A stretch of DNA of 51,010 nucleotides, taken from contig NZ_JMLH01000018.1 in assembly GCF_000686665.1 (NCBI RefSeq), positions 1 to 51,010 of the forward strand, read 5' to 3'. Shown piece by piece: positions 7,280 to 17,173 of this stretch. Every line of letters starts with the position of its first letter. Position 1 is the first letter of the stretch. A program made the position numbers and the translations under genes. The notes below the pieces were generated by a model that was given only the letters and a program-made list of their open reading frames with translations, was not told where the DNA came from and searched no databases. The stretch comes from Thomasclavelia saccharogumia DSM 17460. GTDB lineage: Bacteria; Bacillota_I; Bacilli_A; Erysipelotrichales; Coprobacillaceae.

Positions 7280-8518
7280 ATGCGAGAAGAGTATAAAAAT
7301 GAAATCATAGCTAAAATCAAGGATATATTATTTAAAGAATACTCGCTTAAAGATTTTTCAGATGATTTATTACAAGAAAAAATTAGTGAACTTTTATTGG
7401 AAATAACTGGTAATACATATATTTCAATTCAAGAACAAGTTGATTTGATTGATCGTGTGTATAGTTCGATTAGAGGATTGGGAATTTTAGATTCAATAAT
7501 CAGTGATGATAGTATTACTGAGGTAATGATAAATGGACATGAAAATATTTTTATTGAAAAAAATGGGAGATTAATAAAAATTAATGAGAAATTTGAATCT
7601 GAAGAACGATTGGAAGATATAATTCAAAAAATTGTGGGATTAGCAGGTAGAGAAGTAAATCAGGCTAATCCAATTGTTGATACACGATTACCTGATGGTT
7701 CTCGTGTTAATGTAGTTTTACCGCCAATTTCTTTAAGTGGACCAATCGTTACAATTAGAAAATTTTCTAAGACACCAATGACAATGGAACAATTAATAAA
7801 ATTTGGATCAATAACACCAGAAATAGCGAAAATTTTAGAATGTTTAGTAAAAGCAAAATATAATATTTTTGTTTCTGGTGGTACTGGTTCTGGAAAAACA
7901 ACGTTTTTAAATGCTTTATCTAATTATATTCCTAAGGGAGAAAGAATTATAACTATAGAAGATTCCGCGGAATTACAGCTTGCCGGGATAGACAATTTAG
8001 TCAGTCTTGAAACTAGAAATGCTAATACAACAGGTGCGGGAGCAGTAAGTATTAGGGATTTGATAAAGTCATCATTAAGGATGCGTCCAGAAAGAATCAT
8101 TGTTGGAGAGGTAAGAGGACCAGAAGCTTTAGATATGCTTCAAGCAATGAATACTGGACATGATGGATCCTTATCTACAGGACATGCAAATTCAACTCAT
8201 GATATGCTTAGTCGTTTGGAAACGATGGTTTTGACTGGCTCAGAAGGATTGCCGTTAGATGCAGTAAGACAACAGATTGCATCGTCTTTAGATATTATTA
8301 TTCATTTATCAAGATTACGAGATCATTCAAGAAAAACGATGGAAATTAGTGAAGTATTAGGATACGAAAAGGGAGAGATAGTTTTAAATCCAATTTATCA
8401 GTTTATTGAAGATGATAAAACAACTTTGGAAAAAGTATCAGGAAGATTATTAAGAACTACTAATGAATTTAAAAATACACATAAATTAAAACTAGCGGGA
8501 TTTAATATAAAAATTTAG
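7280..8518 (+). CDS. tadA: TadA/CpaF-type secretion ATPase
   Basis: 412 residues, a hexameric type II/IV secretion ATPase that powers pilin polymerisation from the cytoplasmic face. Walker A is G200-GTGSGKT-207. The Asp/His box and Walker B region appear as RMRPERIIVGEVRG (268-280), followed by the strongly conserved GHDGSLSTGHANS (293-305), which carries Gly where many CpaF proteins have Cys before HANS. The N-terminal part (about 60-180) is the usual CpaF N-domain with ITEVMINGHENIFIE. A weak AAGGTTAG ribosome site precedes ATG 7280. Neighbours TadZ, TadB and TadC confirm the assignment. Confidence 0.95.
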   Translation: MREEYKNEIIAKIKDILFKEYSLKDFSDDLLQEKISELLLEITGNTYISIQEQVDLIDRVYSSIRGLGILDSIISDDSITEVMINGHENIFIEKNGRLIKINEKFESEERLEDIIQKIVGLAGREVNQANPIVDTRLPDGSRVNVVLPPISLSGPIVTIRKFSKTPMTMEQLIKFGSITPEIAKILECLVKAKYNIFVSGGTGSGKTTFLNALSNYIPKGERIITIEDSAELQLAGIDNLVSLETRNANTTGAGAVSIRDLIKSSLRMRPERIIVGEVRGPEALDMLQAMNTGHDGSLSTGHANSTHDMLSRLETMVLTGSEGLPLDAVRQQIASSLDIIIHLSRLRDHSRKTMEISEVLGYEKGEIVLNPIYQFIEDDKTTLEKVSGRLLRTTNEFKNTHKLKLAGFNIKI

Positions 8519-8528
8519 GGGAAGAACA

Positions 8529-9317
8529 ATGATATTTAAAAGAGAAGAATATGAATTGATCAACGGGATTTATACAGATGCAATTGATTATGATTATATC
8601 GCTATGGGTATAAAAGAGAAGTTTATTGGCTTTTTTATTGGTTTTCTACTTGCTTTTTTAGCTATCCAAATATTTTTTTCAATAGCGATCATTAGTTTTA
8701 TTGTTGCGATATTTTTTGGATTTAAAGGAATACCAATCTATAAAAAATATCTTATTGAAAAAAGAAAGAAAAAATTATTATTAGAATTTAGAGATTTATT
8801 AGATTCATTAAATAACTCATTGGCTGCAGGTGATAATGTTACAGATTCATTTAATAATGCTTTGCAGGATATGATCAATCAGCATGGTGAAAGCGCATAC
8901 ATAAGTGAGGAGGTCAATATTATTGTAGGCGGCTTGCGTAATAATATTGTTATAGAAAAATTATTAGAAAATTTTGCAGCTAGAAGTCATTTAGATGATA
9001 TAAAAGATTTTTGTGATACTTTCTGTACTTGTATTAGATTAGGTGGAAATTTGAAAATAATCATCAATGACTGTAAAGAAATCATTACCCAAAAAATCGA
9101 TATAGAATTAGAAATTAATACAATTATTGCTGGAAATAAAAATCAGTTGAACATAATCATCGTAATGCCATTTGCTATTATTGCAATGATGCAATCAATG
9201 GGATTTGATGCTATTATGGCATTTAATTTCACAACAATTTTGACTAAAGCAGTAGCTTTAATAATTTTTATCTTTGCATACCGAATAGGTTTGAAAATTA
9301 TTAAGATAGAGGTGTAA
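8529..9317 (+). CDS. tadB: TadB-like inner-membrane platform protein (T2SSF family)
   Basis: 262 residues. Hydrophobic segments lie near residues 33-65, about 205-225 and 235-258, flanking a cytoplasmic T2SSF-like helical domain (about 80-195, with EFRDLLDSLNNSLAAG and IRLGGNLKIII). With TadC it should form the membrane platform on which the TadA ATPase acts. Length and place directly after tadA and before tadC are standard for Tad loci. GGGGAAG precedes the ATG. Confidence 0.85.
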   Translation: MIFKREEYELINGIYTDAIDYDYIAMGIKEKFIGFFIGFLLAFLAIQIFFSIAIISFIVAIFFGFKGIPIYKKYLIEKRKKKLLLEFRDLLDSLNNSLAAGDNVTDSFNNALQDMINQHGESAYISEEVNIIVGGLRNNIVIEKLLENFAARSHLDDIKDFCDTFCTCIRLGGNLKIIINDCKEIITQKIDIELEINTIIAGNKNQLNIIIVMPFAIIAMMQSMGFDAIMAFNFTTILTKAVALIIFIFAYRIGLKIIKIEV

Positions 9318-9320
9318 AAG

Positions 9321-10190
9321 ATGACAGTAAGATTAAAGACGGCAATATTGATAATAGGGATACTATTCACACTATTTTGGTTTTATTTAATGATTATTTC
9401 TAGAGGAAAATATAATGAACAGATTGCGGATATTGATAGTGAGGAGTATTTTTTACCAGGATTATTTCAAATTGGCTTTAGTGTGATTGAAAGATTTGGA
9501 TTAGATTTACATAGTACATATTTTCAGAAAAAATTAAAAAATTTAATTGAAGTAAAGGGAGAACAAGACGCAGAATATTTTTTATATGTTAATGTTGCGG
9601 GGCAAATTTCATATTTTCTTACCATCGCTCCAATTGGAATGATGGTTTCAATAATAGCTGATAGCATTGAGATTGCAATTTTAGCATTAGTATGTGGATT
9701 AATATTAGGATATTACATTGATTATTCTGTTTTGGAAGCAGTAAATAATCGTCATGATAATTTATTAAAAGATTTGCCGACTGTATTATCTAAAATGGCT
9801 TTATTGATTAATGCAGGACTCATTTTAAAAGATGCTTGGGCAAAAATAGCTTCTAATAATGATCGAGAACTTTATTTAGAAATGCAGAAAGCTGAATATG
9901 AAATGAATAATGGATTTTCGACTCATGATGCTTTAGCAAATTTTTCAAATCGATGTAATGTAAAAGAGATAAAGAAATTTATTTCAGTGATTGAACAAAA
10001 TTTAGAAAAAGGGAGTGGTGAATTAGCCAAGTCATTAAGAGAGTTATCAGAGGAAAGCTGGAATGAAAAGAAACAGCGAACTATTCAAAAGGGAGCAGCT
10101 GCTGATTCAAAGTTATTAATTCCTACGGGAATAATTTTTATGGGAGTTTTAATTGTTATTATCGTCCCATTATTTACAAATATGTTTTAA
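9321..10190 (+). CDS. tadC: TadC-like inner-membrane platform protein (T2SSF family)
   Basis: 289 residues. There is an N-terminal transmembrane helix (about 9-27), a hydrophobic pair at about 95-135, a T2SSF domain (KDLPTVLSKMALLINAGL, then EQNLEKGSGELAKSLREL), and a C-terminal transmembrane helix (about 267-287, IPTGIIFMGVLIVIIVPLF). It is the second platform subunit of the Tad machine and starts 3 bases after tadB with GAGGTG as ribosome site. Confidence 0.88.
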   Translation: MTVRLKTAILIIGILFTLFWFYLMIISRGKYNEQIADIDSEEYFLPGLFQIGFSVIERFGLDLHSTYFQKKLKNLIEVKGEQDAEYFLYVNVAGQISYFLTIAPIGMMVSIIADSIEIAILALVCGLILGYYIDYSVLEAVNNRHDNLLKDLPTVLSKMALLINAGLILKDAWAKIASNNDRELYLEMQKAEYEMNNGFSTHDALANFSNRCNVKEIKKFISVIEQNLEKGSGELAKSLRELSEESWNEKKQRTIQKGAAADSKLLIPTGIIFMGVLIVIIVPLFTNMF

Positions 10191-10205
10191 AGAAGGAGAA
10201 AGAAA

Positions 10206-10418
10206 ATGTTTACATATTTAGAAATGAAGAAATTTTTATTAAAAGAAAAATTAAATAATTTTTTTGAAGATGAAAGAGGTGCAGCCGATATTGTTGCCGT
10301 GATTCTAATTATTGTTATTGCAGTAGCAATTGCCTGGGTATTTAAGGATAGAATTATGGAATTGATCAATAATTTATTTAATCAAATTGGTGATACTAGT
10401 GGTTTAGGATCACACTAA
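10206..10418 (+). CDS. Flp-like pilin (Flp1-type small prepilin)
   Basis: 70 residues. A positively charged leader (about 1-29) ends in DERG, followed by a single hydrophobic helix ADIVAVILIIVIAVAIAWVF (residues 31-50) and a short polar tail. This is the architecture of Flp/Flp1-like major pilins, cleaved after the Gly by the prepilin peptidase encoded downstream. The usual Glu at +5 is absent; Asp at +3 is the only acidic residue at the start of the helix. AAGGAG lies 9 bases upstream of the ATG. As the shortest gene directly after tadC it is the best candidate for the main pilus subunit. Confidence 0.8.
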   Translation: MFTYLEMKKFLLKEKLNNFFEDERGAADIVAVILIIVIAVAIAWVFKDRIMELINNLFNQIGDTSGLGSH

Positions 10419-10447
10419 ACAAATGAATAATATTAAGGAGGGCTTTT

Positions 10448-11140
10448 ATGAAAGTAGTTGGACAATTAAAAAAAGAAAAAGGAGCAGCTACGATTGTAGA
10501 AGCTTCTATTGTAATGCCAATCGTTTTTTTCATTGTCTGTTTTCTATTTATTATGGGCTATTACCAGTTAGAAATAGCTACTTTGCAATCTCGTGCGGAT
10601 CGAGTAGCTGATGTTGCTAGCAGAATAATGGTTCAAGCTGGTTATTTAAAATATGGTGAAGTTGAAACTAATAAAATAGATTTTGAATCAATAAATAATT
10701 TTGATGCTGCGTTAATTAAAGATATTTTTCAAGATTTAGATCCTTATCGTTATTGGGGAATTGGGGAAAGAAAGCTGGATGGAAATGTTAGTATAAAGTT
10801 AGAAAATATTATGAAAAAAAAGGCATATTTTGATACTGAGGCAAGCATTACTAACATAGAAATAAAACCCAAGTTGAATATGTTATCAAATAAAGTAGAA
10901 GTTATTGTTACTAGTAAAGTTAAGTTACCAGGTTTTTTTAACTTTTTAGGCTTACCAACTGAAATAAATAAACAATTTACATCTGTTGCATATGTTAATG
11001 ATTGCTCAGAATTTCTAAGAAATGCAGATATTGTATTTGATTTAGGGAAATTTTTAGCTGAAAAATGCAAAGTATCTGATAACGCAGAAGATGTAATCAA
11101 TAAGATCATAGAACAATTTTCATTTTTAAATTTTGAGTAA
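10448..11140 (+). CDS. TadE-like pseudopilin
   Basis: 230 residues. A basic leader KKEKG precedes a prepilin-like hydrophobic helix (ATIVEASIVMPIVFFIVCFL, about 13-33) with the Glu near the helix start. This is the TadE signature, and the remaining 190 residues would lie outside the membrane. TadE-type proteins are minor pilins processed by the same peptidase as Flp. AAGGAGGGC lies just upstream of the ATG. The next gene starts 13 bases on. Confidence 0.8.
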   Translation: MKVVGQLKKEKGAATIVEASIVMPIVFFIVCFLFIMGYYQLEIATLQSRADRVADVASRIMVQAGYLKYGEVETNKIDFESINNFDAALIKDIFQDLDPYRYWGIGERKLDGNVSIKLENIMKKKAYFDTEASITNIEIKPKLNMLSNKVEVIVTSKVKLPGFFNFLGLPTEINKQFTSVAYVNDCSEFLRNADIVFDLGKFLAEKCKVSDNAEDVINKIIEQFSFLNFE

Positions 11141-11153
11141 AGGGGTGAAAAAA

Positions 11154-14100
11154 GTGAATTTTTTAATAAAAAAATGTCGAGGTGGTGTAACCGTATTTTT
11201 GATTATCATTATGCTGCCATCATTTATGTTTGGTGGCTATGTATTTGACGCAGCTAGGTTAGATGCCGCTAAAACAATAGTCACAAGTTCAGGAGATCTA
11301 GTTTTAAATGCTTTGTTATCAGAATTTCATGATGAACTTTATGATGATTATGGCTTATTGGCAACCAAAACTGATCCAAGCAGTTTTACGAGTCAGGCAG
11401 AAATGTATTTCAATAATAATTTAGAAAGTTCTTCAATGATTCAAGGGAGTGATTCAGTATCTTTAAATATTATAAATGGCTTTAAAAATTTTATGAATAA
11501 CTCTGATTCCCAGGAATTTGATAATCTAATTAAAATCAGTGCTATTAATGATTTAAAGATCACAGGTGCTAATGAATCACAAATAACTAATCCTGATGTT
11601 ATGAAAAACCAGATTATTGAATATATGAAATATCGTGGGCCGGTCAGTTTAGCTTCAGGATTGCTTACAAAGCTAAAAACACTAGGGGATATTGATAAAC
11701 AAGCTGAAGCAATAAATAAAAAAGTTGAATATGAAGATAAATTGAATGAAATTGGGAAAAGTTGTGAAGAAGCATATAAAAAAATAAACGAATATAATAC
11801 AGAAGTTACTGATCCTCCAATAGATACGATGGTAGATATTTTGAAAAATATAAATGGTACGCAAATGGATTATATATGTAGAATTTTATATATTCAAAAT
11901 AAAAGTGATAATAAAGTTACTAAATATGCAAAAGATAAATTGAATAGCAGTGATAAATCAAATTTAACATCATATTCTCAAGATCACTTATATAGTTATA
12001 TAGAAAAATATTTAGGTAATTCAAATGAAAGCAGTGAATTAAATGCAATTAAAAGCAGTTTATCTAATGCTCTGGCATTAAAAAATGAAAACTCTGATGC
12101 TTATCCAGAAACAATGTACAATGCTGTTAAGGCTTTAGAAAAAAAATATAGTTCTTATAATAAATTATATTATTATTGCACACAATATTGTAAAAATTAT
12201 GAAGAAGAATTAGAGCAAAATAGTCAGGATGAAGACTTCGAAGAAGATGAAGAAGATAGAGAAAAGTATGAAAAAGTAAATGACTTTAAGCAAAATTTTG
12301 CTGATGAAAATACTGTTATTTATCAAATTCAAAATAATAAAGTTACAGATTATAGTTCTAAAATAGATGAAAAATTTTCTACAATTTCAGCTAATGTTAA
12401 TAAAGTCGATGGACGACTTACAATGATCGATTATAAATTAGGTGAAGTAAAGAAAAAATTAGAGACAGTTGAAAAAAAGTTAAAAAAAGCTGAGGAGGCT
12501 AAAAATAACTATAAGAATGCTATCGATAATTTAGCTCAAAGTGAATATAAAGTAGCAATGGAAGCAGAATATAAGAGTAGCGCTAGAAACTTAGATGAAA
12601 AAAACTTAAAAACTTTACAAAATACGATAACCAAATATCGAGAATACGTTGAAAGTTTTAAACAAAGGATTTTAGATGGGGGAACTTTTTATGGTAAGAA
12701 CTTATCTAAAGCGATAAAATCATCTTCTCTATCAATTGAACCAGACACAAAGGAATCTGATATAAAAAAGAATTTTGTTAAATATAAATTAACTAATTTA
12801 TCAGGAAGTAAAGCAGTAGTAATTGATGAAAAAGATAAATTTTATAAATATTTAAAAAGTATCTGTAAAGATACTGGTGGTGAAGAAAGCCAAAAGAGTA
12901 AACTTGATAATGTTTTAAAAAATGCAAAACCACCAAAAGAAGATAATCCACTCAATAATGGTAATAGTTCAATTAGTTCAGCTAATGGTTATGGCAGCAG
13001 TACTACTAGTAGTGAAAAAGTTAGTAATTTTGAGGCTGGTAATTTTGATAAAAATAAAACTGCAAGTAAGTTTATGAATTATTTTAATAGTATGGGATCA
13101 TATTTAAAATCAATTACTAATCTTAAAAATATTTTTAATGGTGAAAATAGTCGCGATACTTTATACATGTCAGAATATATAACAGAAATGTTTAGTTATT
13201 ACACAATTAATAAAGATGAAAAAAATCTTGCGGGAAAAGAGGTAAGTGCTAATCCTTTTTATCGAAGTGAAGTTGAATATATTTTATGTGGCATGGATAC
13301 GCCTCAGGAAAATATAGATGCGATAAAATCTAAATTGTTTACAACGCGCTTTGTACTTAATTTACTTTATGCTTTTACAGATACAGATATCAATACTTTT
13401 GCAAGAAATACAGCTGCTGCAATTTCTGGTTCAATGCCATTTATGATTCCGGTAGTAAGAACGATTATAGTTTGTGGATTTGCTCTTGGCGAAAGTACGA
13501 TCGACGTAAAAGAACTGATGGCGGGTAATGATGTGGCGTTTTTAAAAACTAACGATACTTTTATGTTTAAACCTGATAAATTTGGACAAGAGGTTATAGA
13601 CTATGCAAAAGAAGAAGTAATAAAAGCTACAGAAGGGGGAATCGATGATATTACAAGTACTGTTCTAGGAATTTCTAGTAATGGAATTGATAGTATTGGT
13701 AGTAGTTTAAATACATATATTGATAAAGTAAGCTCAGATATTGTTCAAAATATCGAAAGTACTATCTCTTCAGCTCTATTTGCAAAAGCTGAACAAATTA
13801 TTTGTGACTATCAAGAATCAACAGAAGCAGAAATTGAGGCACAATTAAATAACATTTTAAGTGAGATAAAAAATAGCAATCTTGGCAGTAATATAAGTGA
13901 TAGGGTAAAAGATAATATATTTTCTTTAATACCTATAAAAACAATATCAGAAAAAATATTAACAACAAAAAAAGAATATCTTGATGAAAAAATTGATTTA
14001 TCAAAAGCATTAGAAGATGTAAATAATCAAATTAAACTTATGATAGAAAATATGAGTGGAAATATAACTGATTTAGTAAAAGAAAATATATCAGGAGTAA

Positions 14101-14588
14101 GTGAAGAATTAAAAAACCAGATTCAAGAAATAGCTGATAATTATAGTGATGATTTTAAATCTGCGGCAACCGAAGAAATTAATAAAGCATTTGATAAATT
14201 TAATCAGTCAATTTCATCAAATACTACAGATACATCAAAAAAAGGAAATAGTTCAGCTGGGGCTGGTTTTACGATGAACTATAAAGAGTATTTAAAATTA
14301 TTTGTATTATTACAAAATTTTGATAACAGTGATAAAAATTCTCAACGTGATGCAATGTTACAACGAACAGCAAATTTAATTGGCATTAATTTGAATAAAA
14401 ACGATAAATCAAGTAATGACCTTGCCAAGATGTATACAATTATTTCTATAGGTGGTAATGTCGAAGTAGAAACTACTTTTTTAAATATACCAATTATCGA
14501 AAATGAAAAAGGACAAAAAGACTTTGATTTTAAAAATATAAGTGAAAAATCAAAAAAATTAAATTATGAAAGTGTAAGAGGATATTAA
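11154..14588 (+). CDS. Large TadE/TadG-like (DUF5702-type) extracellular protein
   Basis: 1144 residues. A short basic leader ending CRGG precedes a prepilin-like hydrophobic helix (VTVFLIIIMLPSFMFGGYVF), then more than 1100 mostly polar residues. These include an acidic stretch (DEDFEEDEED, near 360), strong heptad-type coiled coil (about 415-475, KKLETVEKKLKKAEEAK), a Ser/Gly/Asn-rich linker (near 605-625) and further helical segments. It resembles the DUF5702-type proteins I recall from clostridial Tad loci; the role is unknown but a large pilus tip or surface-exposed scaffold is plausible. GTG 11154 is taken as the start because GGGGTG lies 6 bases upstream; the open frame also has an upstream TTG at 11133 that overlaps the previous gene. 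Confidence 0.7.
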   Translation: MNFLIKKCRGGVTVFLIIIMLPSFMFGGYVFDAARLDAAKTIVTSSGDLVLNALLSEFHDELYDDYGLLATKTDPSSFTSQAEMYFNNNLESSSMIQGSDSVSLNIINGFKNFMNNSDSQEFDNLIKISAINDLKITGANESQITNPDVMKNQIIEYMKYRGPVSLASGLLTKLKTLGDIDKQAEAINKKVEYEDKLNEIGKSCEEAYKKINEYNTEVTDPPIDTMVDILKNINGTQMDYICRILYIQNKSDNKVTKYAKDKLNSSDKSNLTSYSQDHLYSYIEKYLGNSNESSELNAIKSSLSNALALKNENSDAYPETMYNAVKALEKKYSSYNKLYYYCTQYCKNYEEELEQNSQDEDFEEDEEDREKYEKVNDFKQNFADENTVIYQIQNNKVTDYSSKIDEKFSTISANVNKVDGRLTMIDYKLGEVKKKLETVEKKLKKAEEAKNNYKNAIDNLAQSEYKVAMEAEYKSSARNLDEKNLKTLQNTITKYREYVESFKQRILDGGTFYGKNLSKAIKSSSLSIEPDTKESDIKKNFVKYKLTNLSGSKAVVIDEKDKFYKYLKSICKDTGGEESQKSKLDNVLKNAKPPKEDNPLNNGNSSISSANGYGSSTTSSEKVSNFEAGNFDKNKTASKFMNYFNSMGSYLKSITNLKNIFNGENSRDTLYMSEYITEMFSYYTINKDEKNLAGKEVSANPFYRSEVEYILCGMDTPQENIDAIKSKLFTTRFVLNLLYAFTDTDINTFARNTAAAISGSMPFMIPVVRTIIVCGFALGESTIDVKELMAGNDVAFLKTNDTFMFKPDKFGQEVIDYAKEEVIKATEGGIDDITSTVLGISSNGIDSIGSSLNTYIDKVSSDIVQNIESTISSALFAKAEQIICDYQESTEAEIEAQLNNILSEIKNSNLGSNISDRVKDNIFSLIPIKTISEKILTTKKEYLDEKIDLSKALEDVNNQIKLMIENMSGNITDLVKENISGVSEELKNQIQEIADNYSDDFKSAATEEINKAFDKFNQSISSNTTDTSKKGNSSAGAGFTMNYKEYLKLFVLLQNFDNSDKNSQRDAMLQRTANLIGINLNKNDKSSNDLAKMYTIISIGGNVEVETTFLNIPIIENEKGQKDFDFKNISEKSKKLNYESVRGY

Positions 14589-14589
14589 G

Positions 14590-15240
14590 ATGAGAAAATT
14601 ATTTAAATTATTGATTTGTTTAGGATGTATCCTAACAATAACCGGATGTAACAGTGATGATAAAGAAGATAAAGATAATCAAAATAATGAGACAGAAGAA
14701 GTAGAAAATAATCAAGATGATAAAATAACTAGTAAATATTTTGAAGGTTATGAAAAAGAATATGAACTTAATGTAATGTATTATAAAATAAAACTTCCTA
14801 TTAATTATAAGTCAACTAATAATAGTCAACGTTCTGATTCTATTAAGATGATTACTAAAGATGGAAAAGAGTTAGGAGCTTTAATAACTACTACTGAAAT
14901 ATATGAAGAATTAAATCCGAATTTTACGATTAATAATATTCGTGAAGAATTTAAAAGTGATCGTAATTCAAAATTAAGATTAATTTATCCAAGTGAAGCT
15001 GAAACAGTTTATAATGATCAACCTGTGGAAACTACGGTAGGTAATCGAAAAGCTTTACTAGATAAAGGAATTGCTACAGATTCAGGCGGTGAAGTATGTA
15101 AATATGCTGTGTACCACTTATTTTTAGATGATGAAAATAAGATACCATGTGAGTTCTTTGTTGGTTCAAATGAAATAGAACCTGATGAATTAGCAAAGAT
15201 TGCTGAAGAAATGATAGGTACGATCGAAGAAAACGATTAG
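14590..15240 (+). CDS. Tad-operon lipoprotein of unknown function
   Basis: 216 residues. A type II signal peptide (MRKLFKLLICLGCILTI) ends in the lipobox TITGC, so Cys20 should be lipidated and the protein held on the outer face of the membrane. A highly acidic linker (about 22-48, Asp/Glu/Asn-rich) precedes a folded domain of about 160 residues that I do not recognise. It begins one base after the large TadG-like gene and ends 18 bases before a second TadE-like gene, so it most likely assists pilus assembly or stability. Confidence 0.75.
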   Translation: MRKLFKLLICLGCILTITGCNSDDKEDKDNQNNETEEVENNQDDKITSKYFEGYEKEYELNVMYYKIKLPINYKSTNNSQRSDSIKMITKDGKELGALITTTEIYEELNPNFTINNIREEFKSDRNSKLRLIYPSEAETVYNDQPVETTVGNRKALLDKGIATDSGGEVCKYAVYHLFLDDENKIPCEFFVGSNEIEPDELAKIAEEMIGTIEEND

Positions 15241-15258
15241 ATAAATGGGGGAAAGTAA

Positions 15259-16485
15259 ATGAAGACTAGAAGAGAATTAGGATCAGTCACAATTGAAGCA
15301 ACCATCGCTTTAACAATGTTTATGTTTGCTTTTCTAGGAATTACTTCTCTTTCAACATTAGTCAGAGCAGAAAGTAAAGTTCAATATGCATTGAATCAAA
15401 CAGCTAAAGAACTTTCACAATATATGTATATCTTTTATCGCGCTGATAATACTGGAGATACGACTAAACCGGTTGATGATTTGATCAGAGAAACCGGAGA
15501 ATTTACTAATATGATTAAAAATGCTTCTAAAGATATTGAGTCTAGCGGTGAATCATTTTCAAAAGATCAGGTAACTGCTGATCTTTTGAATACTATCAAC
15601 GATGTTAAAGACGATGTCCAAAATATATTGGAGGCGGGAAAATCATTAGCCAATAGATATAAGTCAGTAGCTGAAAATCCCACCGAAGTATTAAATGCAA
15701 TATATTCGATCATTAAAGGTGAAGTTAAAAATATAGTTAGATCTAAAGTAATTGCACCAGTTGTAGCTAATATTTTGATGCCTAAATATTTAGAAACGGG
15801 TGAAAAAAGTGCTGATGAATTTTTGGAAGATATGGGTGTAACAAATGGTATGAGTGGCCTAAATTTTTCTCTTTCGAGTATTATGGAAGATGGTCGAACC
15901 ATTAATCTAACAGTAGTTTATACAGTTGATTATAAAATTCCTTTAATTGGTGATCGCCAGTTTGTTTTTAAACAAACGGCTAGTACTGCTGCCTGGTCAA
16001 AAGAGACAAAATTAACTGAAATCAAATCAAGTATTTGGGATAAACCACCGTTAAAAAGAGGTAAAGAAATAGTCGAAAATATAAAAAAAGAGAATGCTGC
16101 TTTAGCAGTAAACACTAATAAAACATATGGTTTTGATCTGTATGATAAAAATACGAATACATTTACGCAAATTATTTCTATAAACACTCAAGATCCCTCT
16201 TATGTCTTAAATAGTGAAGGAAATGGAATATCATTAAACGAAGCTAATTTTAAAAAACAGATAAAAAAAGAAGCGAGTTCGTTAAATGAATATATGCAAA
16301 AAACAGAAACGGTAAATATGGAAAATGGAAGTGTCTTAAATGTAGATGCCAAAGGTAAAAATGGAGTAATTCAAATCTATATTCCTAAAGACAGTAATCT
16401 TAAAGAAACTGCTCAAAAATATGCGAATGAAGTTGCAAAGGAATATGATGGAATAACCATAAAAGTTAGTTATTATGAAGAATAG
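15259..16485 (+). CDS. Second TadE-like pseudopilin, 408 residues
   Basis: The N-terminus KTRRELG is followed by SVTIEATIALTMFMFAFLGI: a classical prepilin cleavage site (Gly then Ser) with the conserved Glu at +5 and a hydrophobic helix. The long outer domain has helical stretches (about 60-170) and a region about 200-260 (NLTVVYTVDYKIPLIGDRQF) that resembles the membrane-proximal strand segment of TadE-type proteins. GGGGAAAG precedes the ATG. Two TadE-like proteins plus the very large one suggest a heteromeric minor-pilin complex. Confidence 0.75.
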   Translation: MKTRRELGSVTIEATIALTMFMFAFLGITSLSTLVRAESKVQYALNQTAKELSQYMYIFYRADNTGDTTKPVDDLIRETGEFTNMIKNASKDIESSGESFSKDQVTADLLNTINDVKDDVQNILEAGKSLANRYKSVAENPTEVLNAIYSIIKGEVKNIVRSKVIAPVVANILMPKYLETGEKSADEFLEDMGVTNGMSGLNFSLSSIMEDGRTINLTVVYTVDYKIPLIGDRQFVFKQTASTAAWSKETKLTEIKSSIWDKPPLKRGKEIVENIKKENAALAVNTNKTYGFDLYDKNTNTFTQIISINTQDPSYVLNSEGNGISLNEANFKKQIKKEASSLNEYMQKTETVNMENGSVLNVDAKGKNGVIQIYIPKDSNLKETAQKYANEVAKEYDGITIKVSYYEE

Positions 16486-16499
16486 GGAGGATAGAGTCG

Positions 16500-17162
16500 A
16501 TGGAATTATTAATGATAATTTTAATTATGTTATTTTTATATATTTTTTCCTCAAGCTATCTCCAATATGATGAGTTAAAGAATGAATTCAATTTTCAAAT
16601 AAAAGATTGTTTTAAAATAAATAAGGAGAATGTTTTAGTATTTGTTCAAATATTATTATTAGGTATATTTGGATATTGTATGTTTGCTGATTTGAATCTA
16701 GATTATACAGGTTTATATAAATATGTAATTGTTATTACAATTATATTTCTTGCAGTAATTATCGATATAAAAAAACGAATTATACCTAATAAACTATGTG
16801 TTATTTTATTACTGGTAGTAATGTTGTTTGATTGCTATCAAATATTTTTACAATTAGAGAATGCAAAAGTATTTAGTTTGTCCTTTTTGTTTGGTGGAGG
16901 AATTGCTTTTGTTATTTTCTTTATTTCAATGCTGATTTCGCGTGGTGGTATTGGTGCTGGTGATGTCAAATTAATTACCATCATCGGTTTATGTGTTGGA
17001 AGTACAAATATATTAAATGTAATATTTTATACATTACTAGCTTCCTTTATTTATTCAATTGTTATGCTGGTATTAAGAAAAGTTAAACTTAAAGATTTTA
17101 TTGCAATGGCACCATTTATTTATATTGGCATGCTGGCGAATTTTGTCATTAGTTTAATATAG
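16500..17162 (+). CDS. tadV: Prepilin peptidase, TadV/CpaA type (A24 aspartic protease)
   Basis: 220 residues, polytopic membrane protein. The two catalytic aspartates are visible: D89 in VIIDIKKRIIPNK and D155 in GIGAGDVKL, the GxGD signature. It lacks the N-terminal methylase domain of type IV PilD, as TadV/CpaA enzymes do. It should cleave the leader peptides of the Flp-like and TadE-like proteins encoded just upstream. GGGAGG ribosome site 8 bases before the ATG. Confidence 0.92.
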   Translation: MELLMIILIMLFLYIFSSSYLQYDELKNEFNFQIKDCFKINKENVLVFVQILLLGIFGYCMFADLNLDYTGLYKYVIVITIIFLAVIIDIKKRIIPNKLCVILLLVVMLFDCYQIFLQLENAKVFSLSFLFGGGIAFVIFFISMLISRGGIGAGDVKLITIIGLCVGSTNILNVIFYTLLASFIYSIVMLVLRKVKLKDFIAMAPFIYIGMLANFVISLI

Positions 17163-17173
17163 GAGGAAGAATC

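Noticed and set aside
9143-9370. Antisense open frame inside tadB/tadC
   Set aside because: Composition mirrors the hydrophobic codons of the sense strand; no ribosome site or family likeness. The same holds for the other antisense frames in long AT-rich genes.
10423-10611. Open frame overlapping the first TadE-like gene
   Set aside because: It is a shifted reading of the pseudopilin helix region; the gene at 10448 has the better ribosome site and family features.
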